Below, in pieces: positions 18,904 through 29,239 of a DNA stretch of 64,000 bases. The DNA lies in assembly GCA_946998115.1 (NCBI GenBank), contig CAMPYB010000003.1, positions 7,584-71,583 on the forward strand. The letters are read 5' to 3'. The translations under genes and the position numbers were made by a program. Within the stretch, counting starts at the first letter, position 1; each line of letters opens with the position of its first letter. The stretch comes from an uncultured Actinomyces sp. (GTDB lineage Bacteria > Actinomycetota > Actinomycetes > Actinomycetales > Actinomycetaceae). The notes beneath the pieces were generated by a model, which worked only from the letters and a program-made list of their open reading frames with translations, was not told the origin of the DNA and made no database searches.

Positions 18904-20331
18904 GTGATACTCGCTTCTGAAATACCTTTAGGGATGATAATGACTTTATTCGAAATAGATGATGGCAAACTTGTTTGCGCACAGTTCGGGAGAAAAATTA
19001 AAGGCAATATTCCTGAAAATATACTGAAAAGTGTGAGAGAACAGGTATTGCAGATTATTGATTTTAATTTATTTCCTGTTTCGTGGATAAAAACTGATGA
19101 ATTGTGCGCTATGCCTAGTGATATGCCTCAAAATGATGTGGCTCAAAAGCGTTTGGTTGCATTTGATAATTCAGGTCAACTTGTGATTGTGGAAGTTGTT
19201 TCTATTTTAAATTCTAAAGCTTTAACGGATTCTTTGTCATTTTTATCACGTGTTTCTAATTTGCCTTGGCGACAGATAGCTAATTTTTATCCGACGGGTG
19301 TGCAATCATTTGCTAATGATTGGATGAGTTTTCGCGATACTAATCCAGTTAGTACAGTTTCTGTTCCTCGTTTAATCTTAGTTGTGGATACAGTTGAATC
19401 GTCTATGCGTCCAGCTTTGAGTATTCTTTTAGAGTCAGGTATTGCTATTTTTGAGTTAGATATGCGTATTATGTCTAATGGTAGGAAATTCTTGGAAGTG
19501 TCACGGCTTGCTAATTCTGCTGGAAAACCTAGTGTTGAAAATATGTTACTCGCGGGCTCTAACGTTGGTTATTTGGAATCTGAATTTGGGTCTAAAACAT
19601 CTACTGGAAATATTTCAAAATTAGAAGTTTCTGAAAATAACACTCCTTCTGATCTACATAAAAACTCTGCTCTTCATAACTTTTCTGAATCGAATGAAAA
19701 TAATAATTATCCTAAATATAGTTATAGTTCAAATGATAAAACAAATACTGGCGAAGCTTATGTTGAATCTGCTAAACATGGTAATCGTTATTCGCGTCGT
19801 TTTGAACGAAAAGTAGCACATAGTAAGCATAAAAGCAGTGGCAGTAATTTTACGACTAAACCAATTTTAAACAATGAAAAACTTTGTGATTCAACATCGC
19901 TTTTGAAATCTTCAACTTGTGCAAAAGAAGATTCTGCTTTACATACGCGTTCACATTCAGCTCCGATTGATGAACCAAAAACTATTTCTTCAATAACTAA
20001 TCAAGAATTTGTGCCAGTTGGATTCGATGCTCATGGTTTGGCTGTTATTTCAGCTTTGAGCGATGAAGATAAAATTAGCTTGTACATGCCATCAATATGC
20101 AAGAATGGAGTTTTCGGTTTCTTGAAAAATGGTGAGATCCACGCTATTAACGCAGTTTTTGATGATGCAAACAAAGTGTATTTAGCTGTTGCTGACTATT
20201 TTATGATAACTTTGGATAGTCGTATTCACCCAAATAGCGGATGGGATGCTATTAAACTTGGTGCAGTAAATGGACCTAGCATAACTGAAGCTATTCGTGA
20301 GATAAATTATAAAGGCACTATGAAAATTTAA
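18904..20331 (+). CDS. Unrecognised two-part actinobacterial protein with a Ser/Asn-rich linker
   Basis: 475 residues if translation starts at GTG 18904; ATGs at 18934 and 18940 are alternatives, and MTLFEIDDGKL from 18940 looks like a natural N terminus. Residues 1-220 are a compact alpha/beta region with VVDTVESSMRPALSILLESG. Residues 220-365 are low-complexity, rich in Ser, Asn, Lys and His. Residues 370-475 form a second small domain ending GWDAIKLGAVNGPSITEAI, which is faintly like RAMA-type domains at restriction-enzyme C termini, too weak to rely on. No signal peptide or membrane segment. TATACT at 18888 could be a -10 box for a leaderless message. Function unknown. Confidence 0.6.
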   Translation: MILASEIPLGMIMTLFEIDDGKLVCAQFGRKIKGNIPENILKSVREQVLQIIDFNLFPVSWIKTDELCAMPSDMPQNDVAQKRLVAFDNSGQLVIVEVVSILNSKALTDSLSFLSRVSNLPWRQIANFYPTGVQSFANDWMSFRDTNPVSTVSVPRLILVVDTVESSMRPALSILLESGIAIFELDMRIMSNGRKFLEVSRLANSAGKPSVENMLLAGSNVGYLESEFGSKTSTGNISKLEVSENNTPSDLHKNSALHNFSESNENNNYPKYSYSSNDKTNTGEAYVESAKHGNRYSRRFERKVAHSKHKSSGSNFTTKPILNNEKLCDSTSLLKSSTCAKEDSALHTRSHSAPIDEPKTISSITNQEFVPVGFDAHGLAVISALSDEDKISLYMPSICKNGVFGFLKNGEIHAINAVFDDANKVYLAVADYFMITLDSRIHPNSGWDAIKLGAVNGPSITEAIREINYKGTMKI

Positions 20332-20378
20332 AATATTATATAAGCAGTGAATATAGCAGGGTGTATTGCTATAAAAAG

Positions 20379-20411
20379 TTTAATGTTTTATGCATTATTC
20401 ATTAAATTTTT
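20379..20411 (+). terminator. Weak terminator between convergent genes
   Basis: TTTAATG at 20379-20385 pairs with CATTAAA at 20400-20406, followed by TTTTTG. The stem has seven mostly A-T pairs, so efficiency may be low. It fits the end of the 18904 gene. Confidence 0.4.
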
Positions 20412-20436
20412 GTGCTTTTTATTTTCTGAGCAATGT

Positions 20437-21477
20437 TCAGTGTCCAGTTATATACATTCTTATCCATCGTCTCAGCTGAGCGTAGTAGTCTTGTCGTACG
20501 TCAGGATCTGATAATGTTAAGTCGTGTTTCCCTGGGAATCTATCTATTGTTATGTGCGGTCCAAGGTTTACGGCTCTTTGCATTATAAGATCAGTATTTA
20601 ATACTGTGTCGGCTCTTCGCATTGCAGGAGTCCATTTCTTTTGGAATATCCAATTTGTTGAACAGGCTAAGTGTATTGGGCATGTTATTTCTAATCCTTT
20701 AGCAACTGTTTTTTGTGCTTTTAATATGGCTTTTAGCCATCCTGCATATGCTGGTGCATTTTCACTAATTTTCCAGTTTTCATTTATTTCGTATCCTATT
20801 ACGGATGGATCTTCAGGGTAGTTTTCTAAATGTGTTGGCAATTTTCCATCAGATTGTTTCCATCCTTTAAGTGAGTGTGAATAATGGTTTAATCCGCCAG
20901 TATTTATATTTGATTTTGGGTTTTTTATACTGATTAGGCTTAAAAAGAATTGTAATATTGGGCGTTTTCGTGCGCCGATTTGTAATTCTAACCATGGGGA
21001 ATTTAGGATTAAGCCTGATAGCTTGTTTGGATGTCTATGTGCCCAAAGTGCTGCAGTTAAGCCTCCTGTGGAATGTCCCATTAATACTAGAGGTATGTTT
21101 TTTCCAAGTTCAGTGTGTATTATTTTTAGGCATGCTTTAATGTCATTATCGTATGTTTTTAAGTTATTTATGTATGCGAAACTTTGATATGGGCGCAAGC
21201 TTCTGCCGTATTTGCGTAGGTCGACAGCGTAGAAAGCTCCTGCGCATTCTGTTATTTGTTCTGCTAGTTCCGTTTGGAAAAAATAGTCGTTCCAACCATG
21301 TATGTATAGCATTGCAAATGCTGGTTTTGGAAGATTTTTATTTTTGTATTTAGGATTTTTTGCACTTCTGTGTGCTATTAGTGTGCATACTACTTCTCCT
21401 TCTTGGTCGTGACCTAGTGGAATTGTAGTTTGTTCATATCCTTCACCTAGTATATCTGTTGTCCATTCTATATTCAT
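20437..21477 (-). CDS. Alpha/beta hydrolase (serine aminopeptidase S33 / monoacylglycerol lipase type)
   Basis: 346 residues, cytoplasmic. The nucleophile elbow is LMGHSTGGLTAALWA (Ser in GHSTG). The oxyanion segment is YIHGWNDYF, and YAVDLRKYGRS follows it as in lysophospholipase-like hydrolases. The catalytic His lies in PGKHDLTLSD near the C terminus. Likely acts on acylglycerols, lysophospholipids or small esters; the substrate is not determinable. It is transcribed toward the 18904 gene and is divergent from the NlpC/P60 gene. Confidence 0.85.
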   Translation of the reverse strand: MNIEWTTDILGEGYEQTTIPLGHDQEGEVVCTLIAHRSAKNPKYKNKNLPKPAFAMLYIHGWNDYFFQTELAEQITECAGAFYAVDLRKYGRSLRPYQSFAYINNLKTYDNDIKACLKIIHTELGKNIPLVLMGHSTGGLTAALWAHRHPNKLSGLILNSPWLELQIGARKRPILQFFLSLISIKNPKSNINTGGLNHYSHSLKGWKQSDGKLPTHLENYPEDPSVIGYEINENWKISENAPAYAGWLKAILKAQKTVAKGLEITCPIHLACSTNWIFQKKWTPAMRRADTVLNTDLIMQRAVNLGPHITIDRFPGKHDLTLSDPDVRQDYYAQLRRWIRMYITGH

Positions 21478-21680
21478 TTTAGTTTTCTTTGTTGTAGTTA
21501 TTGAGTATTTCCCTATTTCAGTCTAATATATTCCGTGTTCTTATTGTTAATAATGTTAAAGATGTGAAAATTGTTGCATAATTTTAATAAATTAGTTAGC
21601 CTTAAAAAAATGGCTATGTGTTTGTCTATCCTTTATGATAAATGCATAAAATTATCCTAAATGTCAACTTAGGGGGCTTA

Positions 21681-22970
21681 GTGTCTAATTCATCGCGCAA
21701 ACGCAATAATTTTTTGCGTAGCACCGGAATAGCAGTATCAGCATTACTTGTTGCAAGTTCTGTAATTGTTCCAACTTATGCTGCACCTAATAATGATCCG
21801 GTTGCTCGTGCAAGGGCAGAAGAAAACAGAGTTGCTCGCTCTATTTCTGCAATTGAAGCAGAATTAGCAAAAGTATCTACAAAAGCTCAAGAAAATATAC
21901 GTCATGCACAAGTAGCTGACCAAAATTATATGAAGGCTCAAGATAGTTTAGATTTCGCTACTGAAAAAGCTGATAAGCTGAAAGAAGAAGCTAATAAAGC
22001 TCGCGAATTAGTACGCAAAGCTAAACAAGAGATGAGCTATATTAGTTCGACTATTTATCGTCAAGGATCGGGCTCCGTTTCCTCTGTAGAGCCTTATATA
22101 ACCGCTGACGGTTTAGAAGATTTATATATCCGAAAAGTAGCGGTTGAAATATTTGGTGCTAAAGCTGACGCTAAATTACAAACTGTATCTGCATTGCAAG
22201 AAGTTGCGAATGTGATCAGTAAACGTGAGCAAAAAGCATTAACAGAAAAACGTAAAGCAACACAAGATTTGAAAGATCGCGCAGATGTTGCTAAAGACGC
22301 TTCAAAAGATGCTTTAAATCAAGTAAAAGCTTCCCAAAATAAAAGAGAAGATTTAATTAAAGAGTTAGCGCAAAAACGCGGAGTAACTGTACAAGCTGAA
22401 CGTGAACGACAAGCAGCTATTGATCAGCAGCGTCGTGATCGTGAAAATGCTGAAGCTCGTCGTCGTGCTGAGCAACAAGCTACTTTGCCAGCTCCTGCAC
22501 CTGCTCCGGCTCCTCGTCCGGCACCTGCTCCAGCTCCTGCTCCTCGTCCAGCTCCGGCACCTGCTCCGGCTCCTCGTCCGGCTCCAGCTCCAGCTCCGGC
22601 ACCTGCACCTAATGGTAATGTCGCTGGTGCAGCTATCAGCTTTGCTCGTTCAAAGATAGGCTTGCCATATATTTGGGGAGGTACAGGTCCTGGCGGATAT
22701 GACTGTTCTGGATTAGTTTTGCGTGCTTTCCAGTACGCTGGTGTATATTTGCCACGTGTTGCAGAATCCCAATATTGGGCTACAAGGCGTGTGCCATTAA
22801 ACCAAATACAGCCAGGTGATTTATTATTCTGGGGTAGGCCAGGTAATATTTATCACGTAGCTATTTATGTTGGTGGTGGTCGCATGATTGAAGCACCTAT
22901 GCCTGGTATGAGCGTGCACGAAGTTCCAGTTTATTACTCTAATATAATGCCTTATGCTGGTAGAGTATAA
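21681..22970 (+). CDS. Secreted NlpC/P60 peptidoglycan endopeptidase with coiled coil and Pro-Ala linker
   Basis: 429 residues. The GTG at 21681 is chosen over an upstream ATG because AGGGGG precedes it and it gives a standard signal peptide ending PTYA-AP. Residues about 45-265 are a charged coiled coil as in PcsB/RipC-like proteins. A 41-residue Pro-Ala-Arg linker (22488-22610) leads to a C-terminal NlpC/P60 domain with Cys in GYDCSGLVLRAF, His in YHVAIYVGGG and a following MIEAP segment. Family members cut D-Glu to mDAP/Lys bonds during septum splitting, often under FtsEX control. No ftsEX in the window. A terminator follows. Confidence 0.93.
   Translation: MSNSSRKRNNFLRSTGIAVSALLVASSVIVPTYAAPNNDPVARARAEENRVARSISAIEAELAKVSTKAQENIRHAQVADQNYMKAQDSLDFATEKADKLKEEANKARELVRKAKQEMSYISSTIYRQGSGSVSSVEPYITADGLEDLYIRKVAVEIFGAKADAKLQTVSALQEVANVISKREQKALTEKRKATQDLKDRADVAKDASKDALNQVKASQNKREDLIKELAQKRGVTVQAERERQAAIDQQRRDRENAEARRRAEQQATLPAPAPAPAPRPAPAPAPAPRPAPAPAPAPRPAPAPAPAPAPNGNVAGAAISFARSKIGLPYIWGGTGPGGYDCSGLVLRAFQYAGVYLPRVAESQYWATRRVPLNQIQPGDLLFWGRPGNIYHVAIYVGGGRMIEAPMPGMSVHEVPVYYSNIMPYAGRV
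22488..22610 (+). repeat. Pro-Ala-Arg coding repeat
   Basis: About 41 codons alternating Pro and Ala, with PRPAPAPAPA units repeated three times. The higher G+C here produces a spurious long open frame in another phase. It is a rigid extracellular linker, and its repetition makes length variation between strains likely. Confidence 0.9.
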
Positions 22971-23000
22971 AGCATATTGAATAATAAAGTTTAAGTTTTT

Positions 23001-23031
23001 AGTGGCTCGATATTTTCGAGCCACTATTTTT
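23001..23031 (+). terminator. Rho-independent terminator after the NlpC/P60 gene
   Basis: AGTGGCTCGA at 23001-23010 and TCGAGCCACT at 23016-23025 form a perfect ten-pair stem with a five-base loop, followed by ATTTTTG. It lies just before the convergent end of tilS. Confidence 0.9.
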
Positions 23032-23047
23032 GTATATCAGCTATTGT

Positions 23048-24187
23048 TTATTTTATCGGAGAGTAAAATGGTACTTTAATATAATTTTTTAAATTTTCTA
23101 TTTTATTTGCACCTTTTATTTCAATGTATTTATTTGTATCCGCATTTAGTAAATTATCGATTGAATCTAATATTTTACTGGTAATATCGTTTGCTGGATA
23201 GGAATTTTTTTTCAGTGCTTTTAAAATAATTCCTTTCCTTATAGATTCGGGAAGAAGCTTTAATTCATTTTTAGGTATGAATATTGTTTTTTCTTTTATA
23301 TCATTATTGTTTGAATTGTTTAGTTTACTATCATAATTTTTAAAGCAAAGTTTTTCAAAATACATTTGATATATAAATTCTAAAGCTTGGTTATCTTTTT
23401 GCGCTAATTTTGCTGTTCTTGCAAGAGACGTTATAACATTTTGTTGTAAACTTTTGCTTAATAAAGGAATTATTTTGTGTCTTATTGCTACTCGTAAAAG
23501 AGTGTTTCCATTTGCAGTTTTCCAACTGCTATTTAAATAATTTGTTTCGTCGATTACGTAGTCGATTCCATAATCTTCACAACATTTTTCCGTTTCGTTT
23601 CTTGTTATTTCTAAAAAAGGTCTCACAACGTTTAGATTGAAAATTTTTCCTTGTGGATGTATTGATGATAAACTTTTTACGCTTGAACCACGTGCTAGTC
23701 TGAGAAGGACTGTTTCAGCTTGGTCATTCATAGTGTGCGCTGTAAAAATATAGCATTTTCCGTTTGGATTTTTTTCTCTATTTATTGATTCATATTGTTT
23801 AGAAATTTCATATATTGCTTCATATCTTTTAATTCTTGCGTTTGCTTCTGGCCCTTTATTGTCATCGTTATCTATGGATATCGTTACTACATGTGTTTTA
23901 TAACCTATTTTTTGTAGTTGTTTTGATACTTTTTCGGCTTCTAATCTGCTATTTTTTCTAATTGAATGGTCTACTGTTACAGTTACAGTGTTAATGTGCA
24001 TTTTTTCTGTTACGTGTTTTGCAGAAAGTGCTAATGCCATGGAATCTGCGCCTCCGCTTACAGCTAAAATTATTGTGTCTTGTGATGTTATATTTGCGTT
24101 TTTAATAGTTTGTCTTATAGCGGAGCGTAATTTTACTATTGTTTTCGTAAGTTTGAGATGTTTTTTGTTTTCCAACATTTTCATCAT
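23048..24187 (-). CDS. tilS: tRNA(Ile)-lysidine synthase
   Basis: 379 residues; modifies C34 of tRNA-Ile(CAT) to lysidine so that it reads AUA codons, important in an AT-rich genome. The PP-loop is AVSGGADSMAL near residues 43-53, followed by the TVTVDHSIRKNSRLEAE segment and FTAHTMNDQAETVLLRLARG, both diagnostic. Three in-frame ATGs occur within the first four codons, and GGGAA upstream fits the second or third better, so the start is uncertain by up to nine bases. Its strand is opposite to hpt and ftsH, its common neighbours in actinobacteria. Confidence 0.94.
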   Translation of the reverse strand: MMKMLENKKHLKLTKTIVKLRSAIRQTIKNANITSQDTIILAVSGGADSMALALSAKHVTEKMHINTVTVTVDHSIRKNSRLEAEKVSKQLQKIGYKTHVVTISIDNDDNKGPEANARIKRYEAIYEISKQYESINREKNPNGKCYIFTAHTMNDQAETVLLRLARGSSVKSLSSIHPQGKIFNLNVVRPFLEITRNETEKCCEDYGIDYVIDETNYLNSSWKTANGNTLLRVAIRHKIIPLLSKSLQQNVITSLARTAKLAQKDNQALEFIYQMYFEKLCFKNYDSKLNNSNNNDIKEKTIFIPKNELKLLPESIRKGIILKALKKNSYPANDITSKILDSIDNLLNADTNKYIEIKGANKIENLKNYIKVPFYSPIK

Positions 24188-24279
24188 TTCCCGATTTTGT
24201 TTTCAATTTTTTGCTTTTTATTTCCAACTTTTATAATATTTGTTTGCTTTTTGAAATTTCCATATGTCCTGTGTATGAA

Positions 24280-25668
24280 TTATAAATTTTGTATATCTGT
24301 TATGAGATTGTCTAGAATTGTACGCACTTGCCACGTGTTATTTTTATTATATCCGTGTGTGTTTACTGAGAAAATTAGTGTGCGTCCTGTGCGTGTATAC
24401 ATTATTCCAGATAATGATGAAGTATCAGTTAGTGTTCCAGTTTTTGCTAATATTTTACCTGGTATTTGTGTGAAACGATTTTGTAATGTTCCGTCTGTTC
24501 CTGCAATTGGTAAATCGTCTATTATACTATAAATATTTTTTTCATCTTTGCTTACTTTTGTTAAAGCGTCAACGAGTGTGTTTGTTGTAACTTTATTTTC
24601 AGGTGACAGTCCGCTAGCGTCTCTTAATTTCAAGTTTTTCGTGTCTATTTTTAGTGAGCGTAATTTGTTTATAATATATTTTGTTGTAGCAGTAAAAGTA
24701 TTATTGTATTTATCATGCATTGCACCAGCTCTTGTGAGAACTTCTATCATAGTGTTATCAGAATTTTTAAGTGTCGTTTTGGTAATATTTTTTATAGTAT
24801 CTGAATGTATTTTTCCCACAAGTTTTGTATTTTTGGGTGTGTGTACTTGTGTTTGCATATTTTGAACGTTTATTCCTAAATTGGTTAAGTGTTGTGAGAA
24901 AGTGTTTTTAATATTTTGTGTAGGATCTGTGTCAAATGCTTTTTGATCAGGTGTGAGCATTTTGTTGATAGCTATTGAAGTTACTAGTCCAACATTTGTT
25001 TGTAAATCATATTTTTCCCAATCGGGTAATGTTTTTTCATTTCCCATATATGTATCATCAATTTTTAAATTTACTGTTGTTATATGTTTTTTCTGTAAAA
25101 TTTTTGCAGTATCTTCTGCAAGTGTAAGTAGTCCCGCATATTGTGTTTGTGAGCTTACATCGGTGTGATTCGGGTTTAATAGTATGTCACCGTTAGATTT
25201 TATGTAAAGATTATTTTTTTTATCTATTCTTGTTTCAGTAGTAAATCTATAATTTGGTTTTAGTGTTTGTAAATTGGCGATTGCAGATAATATTTTGGTT
25301 GATGAAGCGACAGGCATTGCTTTTTCGCCATTTAGTGAGTACAAAATTTTATTGGTAAATGGATCTTTTATTGTAAGTGATGTGAATGAAGAATATGTGT
25401 TTAGTAGTTGTAATTTTTGTTCCACAGTTTGTGCTAGTTGATCGTGTGTTATAGGTGTGCTATTTGGATCCCATTTTTTTATTGGAGCGTGAATTTCTTT
25501 TTTTTGTGGAATATTTTTAGATATATTTATATTTTTTTGTGTTTTTTGATAGTGGGAGTCAAAGAAAGGGTTTTGTATATATCCAAAAAATGCACATATA
25601 AAATATGCTATTAGCGATAAGAATATTACTATTATGCCAGTTATTGGAATAATTATTTTTTTATTCAT
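24280..25668 (-). CDS. dacB: D-alanyl-D-alanine carboxypeptidase/endopeptidase, PBP4 (S13) family
   Basis: 462 residues. A single N-terminal hydrophobic segment serves as signal anchor. The penicillin-binding motifs are in order: SSTK in PVASSTKILSAIANL (SxxK), SDN in KNSDNTMIEVL and KTG in ILAKTGTLTDTSSLSG. The spacing, with a large inserted domain between SxxK and SDN, identifies the S13 class, which trims peptidoglycan pentapeptides. It is divergent from ppa and lies upstream of tilS on the minus strand, an order often seen in actinobacteria. Confidence 0.93.
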   Translation of the reverse strand: MNKKIIIPITGIIVIFLSLIAYFICAFFGYIQNPFFDSHYQKTQKNINISKNIPQKKEIHAPIKKWDPNSTPITHDQLAQTVEQKLQLLNTYSSFTSLTIKDPFTNKILYSLNGEKAMPVASSTKILSAIANLQTLKPNYRFTTETRIDKKNNLYIKSNGDILLNPNHTDVSSQTQYAGLLTLAEDTAKILQKKHITTVNLKIDDTYMGNEKTLPDWEKYDLQTNVGLVTSIAINKMLTPDQKAFDTDPTQNIKNTFSQHLTNLGINVQNMQTQVHTPKNTKLVGKIHSDTIKNITKTTLKNSDNTMIEVLTRAGAMHDKYNNTFTATTKYIINKLRSLKIDTKNLKLRDASGLSPENKVTTNTLVDALTKVSKDEKNIYSIIDDLPIAGTDGTLQNRFTQIPGKILAKTGTLTDTSSLSGIMYTRTGRTLIFSVNTHGYNKNNTWQVRTILDNLITDIQNL

Positions 25669-25778
25669 AATCGCTATATCACTTTCAATATTTTAGTTTA
25701 TTTTAATACTGTATAATATTATATTAGCATTATTACATGTTGTTTATGTTTTGAATTTTGTATTTGAAAGGTAATGTT

Positions 25779-26264
25779 GTGGAATTTGATGTAATGGTTG
25801 AAATACCTAAAGGTAGTCGTAATAAATATGAAGTTGATCATGAAACTGGACGTATTTATTTAGATCGCTTGTTGTATACTTCAACTTGTTATCCTGATGA
25901 TTATGGTTTTATTGAAGGTACATTGGGTGAAGATGGAGATCCTTTGGATGCTCTAGTTTTACTTGAAGAACCTACTTTCCCTGGTTGTGTTATACATTGT
26001 CGTGCTTTAGGTGTTTTACGCATGGTTGATGAAAGTGGCGGTGACGATAAAATTTTATGTGTACCAGTTGCTGATAAACGTGCTGATTGGCGTAAAGACA
26101 TTTCGGATGTTTCAGATTTTCATTTGTCTCAAATTCAGCACTTTTTCAAGGTTTATAAGGATTTAGAACCAGGAAAAGAAGTTTTGTCTTGTGCTGATTG
26201 GTCAGGAAAAGATGAAGCTGAAAAGATTATTGTAGATGCTATTGAGCGCGCTAAGCATGCTTAA
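25779..26264 (+). CDS. ppa: Inorganic pyrophosphatase
   Basis: 161 residues; hydrolyses pyrophosphate released by biosynthesis. Family I motifs are complete: [23 protein letters not shown], then [12 protein letters not shown] with the metal-binding aspartates, and DKRADWRKD. The GTG at 25779 is chosen because GAAAGG lies seven bases upstream and the resulting N terminus ([12 protein letters not shown]) matches the family; an earlier in-frame start adds seven residues without support. It is a monocistron ending in a hairpin. Confidence 0.96.
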   Translation: MEFDVMVEIPKGSRNKYEVDHETGRIYLDRLLYTSTCYPDDYGFIEGTLGEDGDPLDALVLLEEPTFPGCVIHCRALGVLRMVDESGGDDKILCVPVADKRADWRKDISDVSDFHLSQIQHFFKVYKDLEPGKEVLSCADWSGKDEAEKIIVDAIERAKHA

Positions 26265-26269
26265 AAGAT

Positions 26270-26299
26270 TTTGCTCCACTTTTGTGGAGCAAAGTTTGT
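26270..26299 (+). terminator. Terminator after ppa
   Basis: TTTGCTCCAC at 26270-26279 and GTGGAGCAAA at 26284-26293 form a perfect ten-pair stem with a TTTT loop. The T run after it is short (GTTTGT). Confidence 0.7.
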
Positions 26300-26460
26300 A
26301 TTTATTTGCTTATAATGAAATTTTTTGTTTTTTTGGCTTAAACATAATGTTTTAAAATATTTTTGTTTTTAAATTGTGTGCTTTTCATATATAATTCACA
26401 TTTTTTAACTATATTAAGTTACTCTTATAGAAGTACGTTTTTTGTTTTAAGGGGATTATC

Positions 26461-27015
26461 TTGGACGCTAAAGATATGGGTGCTGATTTAGAAAAAGTTC
26501 TTATAACGCAAGAGCAAATTAATGCTCGCCTTAGTGAAATGGCATCTGAAATTGATAAAGATTATAAAGGTAAAACTATTTTAGTTGTTGGAGTTTTACG
26601 TGGAGCTGTAATGGTAGTTGCTGATTTAACACGTAAATTACATTCTGATATTGAAATGGATTGGATGGCGGTTTCTTCTTATGGTGCTGGCACAAAATCT
26701 AGTGGTGTAGTGCGCATTTTGAAAGATTTAGATACTGATGTTGCAGGCAGGGATGTTCTTATTATTGAGGATATAATTGATTCTGGTTTGACTTTGCAAT
26801 GGTTGCGTGAAAATTTAAGTGCTCGTGGTGCAAATTCTGTTGAAATAGCAACTCTTTTGCGTAAGCCTGAAGCTATTAAAATTGATGTTGATGTCAAATA
26901 TTTAGGTTTTGATATACCTAATGAATTTGTTATTGGTTACGGATTAGATTATGCTGAACGTTATCGTAATTTACCTTTCATTGGAACTTTAGCGAAACAT
27001 GTTTATGGAGGATAA
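26461..27015 (+). CDS. hpt: Hypoxanthine phosphoribosyltransferase
   Basis: 184 residues; purine salvage, making IMP or GMP from hypoxanthine or guanine and PRPP. The PRPP loop is [14 protein letters not shown], with [11 protein letters not shown] and the C-terminal [20 protein letters not shown], both typical. The TTG start is supported by AAGGGG six bases upstream; an ATG 15 bases later lacks one. The stop overlaps the ftsH start by one base (TAATG), implying coupling. Confidence 0.96.
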   Translation: MDAKDMGADLEKVLITQEQINARLSEMASEIDKDYKGKTILVVGVLRGAVMVVADLTRKLHSDIEMDWMAVSSYGAGTKSSGVVRILKDLDTDVAGRDVLIIEDIIDSGLTLQWLRENLSARGANSVEIATLLRKPEAIKIDVDVKYLGFDIPNEFVIGYGLDYAERYRNLPFIGTLAKHVYGG

Positions 27016-29153
27016 TGCCTGTGTCAGATGAAAAAAAGACAAATAAAGCGAAAGATGTAGCTAAAAAACCTGCTCTTTGGCTTACAATATTGCTTTTAGT
27101 TTTGTTTGGTACGTGGATTTATGGGTTTATGACTTCTCCGCGTTCTATTGATACGTCAGAGGGTATGTCTTTACTAAAAGGTAAAACTGTTGAGCGTGCT
27201 GTTGTTAATGAGAGTACACACACTGTTGTTTTAGATTTGTCTAAAGATTATATTTCTTCTAAAAAAGGAACTTTGGGTGGTAAACAAAATTTGGGTAAAA
27301 AAGTTACTTTCTTTTATGTGACACCTCAAGGACCTGATATTGTTAAGGCTGTTTCGGAAGCGAAATTATCTAAAGGATATGATTCTACTTATCCTGTTGA
27401 AACGTGGGTTTCAAGATTAGTTCCACTTGTGCTTCCTATAATACTTCTATTCGGTTTGCTTGTATGGTTCTCTTCTCGCATGCAAGGCAGTGGCGTTATG
27501 GGAATTACGAAGAATAAGATTAAGAAGTTTTCTAAAGAAAATTCTTCAGTAACTTTCAAAGATGTTGCTGGTGTTGATGAGGCATTAGAAGAGTTACAAG
27601 AAATTCGTGAATTTTTGATAAACCCTAAGAAATTTCATGATGTTGGCGCTAAAATTCCTAAAGGTGTTTTATTATATGGCCCTCCAGGTACTGGTAAAAC
27701 ATTGTTAGCTAGAGCGTTGGCAGGTGAAACAAATGTTCCTTTCTTCACTATGTCTGGTTCTGAATTTGTTGAAATGTTCGTTGGTGTGGGTGCTTCTCGA
27801 GTTCGTGAATTATTTGAAGAAGCTAAAAAAGATGCTCCATCTATTGTCTTTGTAGATGAAATCGACGCTGTTGGTCGTCATCGTGGTTCAGGAATGGGTG
27901 GCGGACATGATGAGCGTGAGCAAACTTTGAACCAGCTTCTAGTTGAAATGGACGGTTTTGATGATAAAACTAATGTGCTGTTAATTGCGGGTACAAACAG
28001 ACCAGATGTGCTAGATCCTGCACTTTTGAGACCTGGACGTTTTGATCGTCAAATTTCTGTCGAGGCTCCTGATATTAAAGGGCGTGAAGCGATTTTGAAG
28101 ATTCATGCTAAGAATAAGCCTTTAACTGATGATGTGGATTTATTTGCTGTAGCTAAGCGCACTCCTGGTTTTACTGGTGCTGACCTTGCGAATGTTTTGA
28201 ATGAAGCAGCTTTATTAACTGCTCGTTACAATGCTGATTTGATTGATAACAGGGCTTTGGACGAAGCTATTGATAGGGTTATTGCTGGTCCACAAAAACG
28301 TACACGTGTTATGAATGATGCTGAAAAAACTATGACAGCTTATCATGAAGGTGGACACGCTTTGACAGCTGCGGCTTTGAGATATACGGATCCTGTAACT
28401 AAAGTCACTATTTTGCCACGAGGTAAAGCTTTGGGATATACGATGGTTTTACCTATGGAAGATAGATATTCTAAGAGTAGAAATGAGCTGTTAGATGAGC
28501 TAGTTTATGCTATGGGTGGACGTGTTGCTGAAGAATTAGTTTATTTAGATCCTTCAACAGGTGCAGCTAATGATATTGAAAAAGCAACATCTACAGCACG
28601 TAATATGGTAACTACTTATGGTATGACTAATGCTTTAGGTAGTGTGAAACTTGGTTCTACACGTGAAGAATATTATGGTGATAAAACGCAGGATTATTCA
28701 GATCACACTGCTATGCTGATTGACAATCAAGTGAAAGATTTACTTGATGCTGCGCATAGGGAAGCTTTGGAAATATTAATTCAGTATAGAGATGTATTGG
28801 ATAAGCTTGTTTTGGAATTGCTCGAAAAAGAAACTTTGAACGAAGCAGAACTTGCAGAAATTTTTAAAGATGTCGTAAAGCGTGAGCCACGTGAAGTATG
28901 GCGAGGTATTGAAGCAGACTACGGTACTTATAGGGAGCCTGTATCTGTTGAAGATTTACCTGCAAGTGTTAGAGAAAATAAAACCAATATAAATACTGAT
29001 AGCACTCAAAAAGTTGCTTCTAATAAAAATTGTGCTAACGCTGATGAATCTGCAGTATCTGAAAAAAAGAGTACTTGTGATTGCTATAAGTGTAAGGATA
29101 ATTCAAATATTTCAAGCACTAAAGAAAACTCTGACAGTAAAAATTCTAAATAG
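27015..29153 (+). CDS. ftsH: ATP-dependent zinc metalloprotease FtsH
   Basis: 712 residues; a membrane-anchored AAA+ protease that degrades misfolded membrane proteins and regulators. Two membrane segments (about 24-42 and 135-155) bracket the extracytoplasmic domain. The AAA domain has Walker A GPPGTGKT, Walker [12 protein letters not shown] and the second region of homology around [19 protein letters not shown]. The protease site is HEGGH with a later zinc-ligand region. The last 60 residues are a polar tail with a TCDCYKCK cysteine cluster that I do not recall as typical for FtsH. GGAGG precedes the start. A GTG two codons later is an alternative start. Confidence 0.97.
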   Translation: MPVSDEKKTNKAKDVAKKPALWLTILLLVLFGTWIYGFMTSPRSIDTSEGMSLLKGKTVERAVVNESTHTVVLDLSKDYISSKKGTLGGKQNLGKKVTFFYVTPQGPDIVKAVSEAKLSKGYDSTYPVETWVSRLVPLVLPIILLFGLLVWFSSRMQGSGVMGITKNKIKKFSKENSSVTFKDVAGVDEALEELQEIREFLINPKKFHDVGAKIPKGVLLYGPPGTGKTLLARALAGETNVPFFTMSGSEFVEMFVGVGASRVRELFEEAKKDAPSIVFVDEIDAVGRHRGSGMGGGHDEREQTLNQLLVEMDGFDDKTNVLLIAGTNRPDVLDPALLRPGRFDRQISVEAPDIKGREAILKIHAKNKPLTDDVDLFAVAKRTPGFTGADLANVLNEAALLTARYNADLIDNRALDEAIDRVIAGPQKRTRVMNDAEKTMTAYHEGGHALTAAALRYTDPVTKVTILPRGKALGYTMVLPMEDRYSKSRNELLDELVYAMGGRVAEELVYLDPSTGAANDIEKATSTARNMVTTYGMTNALGSVKLGSTREEYYGDKTQDYSDHTAMLIDNQVKDLLDAAHREALEILIQYRDVLDKLVLELLEKETLNEAELAEIFKDVVKREPREVWRGIEADYGTYREPVSVEDLPASVRENKTNINTDSTQKVASNKNCANADESAVSEKKSTCDCYKCKDNSNISSTKENSDSKNSK

Positions 29154-29172
29154 TATGTTGTATTAATAAAGT

Positions 29173-29221
29173 AGATTGTTATTTCTGAAATATTTTAGAA
29201 ATAACAATCTTACTGATTTTT
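29173..29221 (+). terminator. Strong hairpin with T run between ftsH and folE, terminator or attenuator
   Basis: A perfect 14-pair stem: AGATTGTTATTTCT at 29173-29186 and AGAAATAACAATCT at 29197-29210, then TACTGATTTTT. It ends about 20 bases before the folE start, leaving little space for a downstream folE promoter. Confidence 0.8.
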
Positions 29222-29239
29222 AGTTGCGGAAGTTGTGCT

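Noticed and set aside
22402..22659. Leucine-rich open frame inside the NlpC/P60 gene
   Set aside because: It is the out-of-phase reading of the Pro-Ala repeat.
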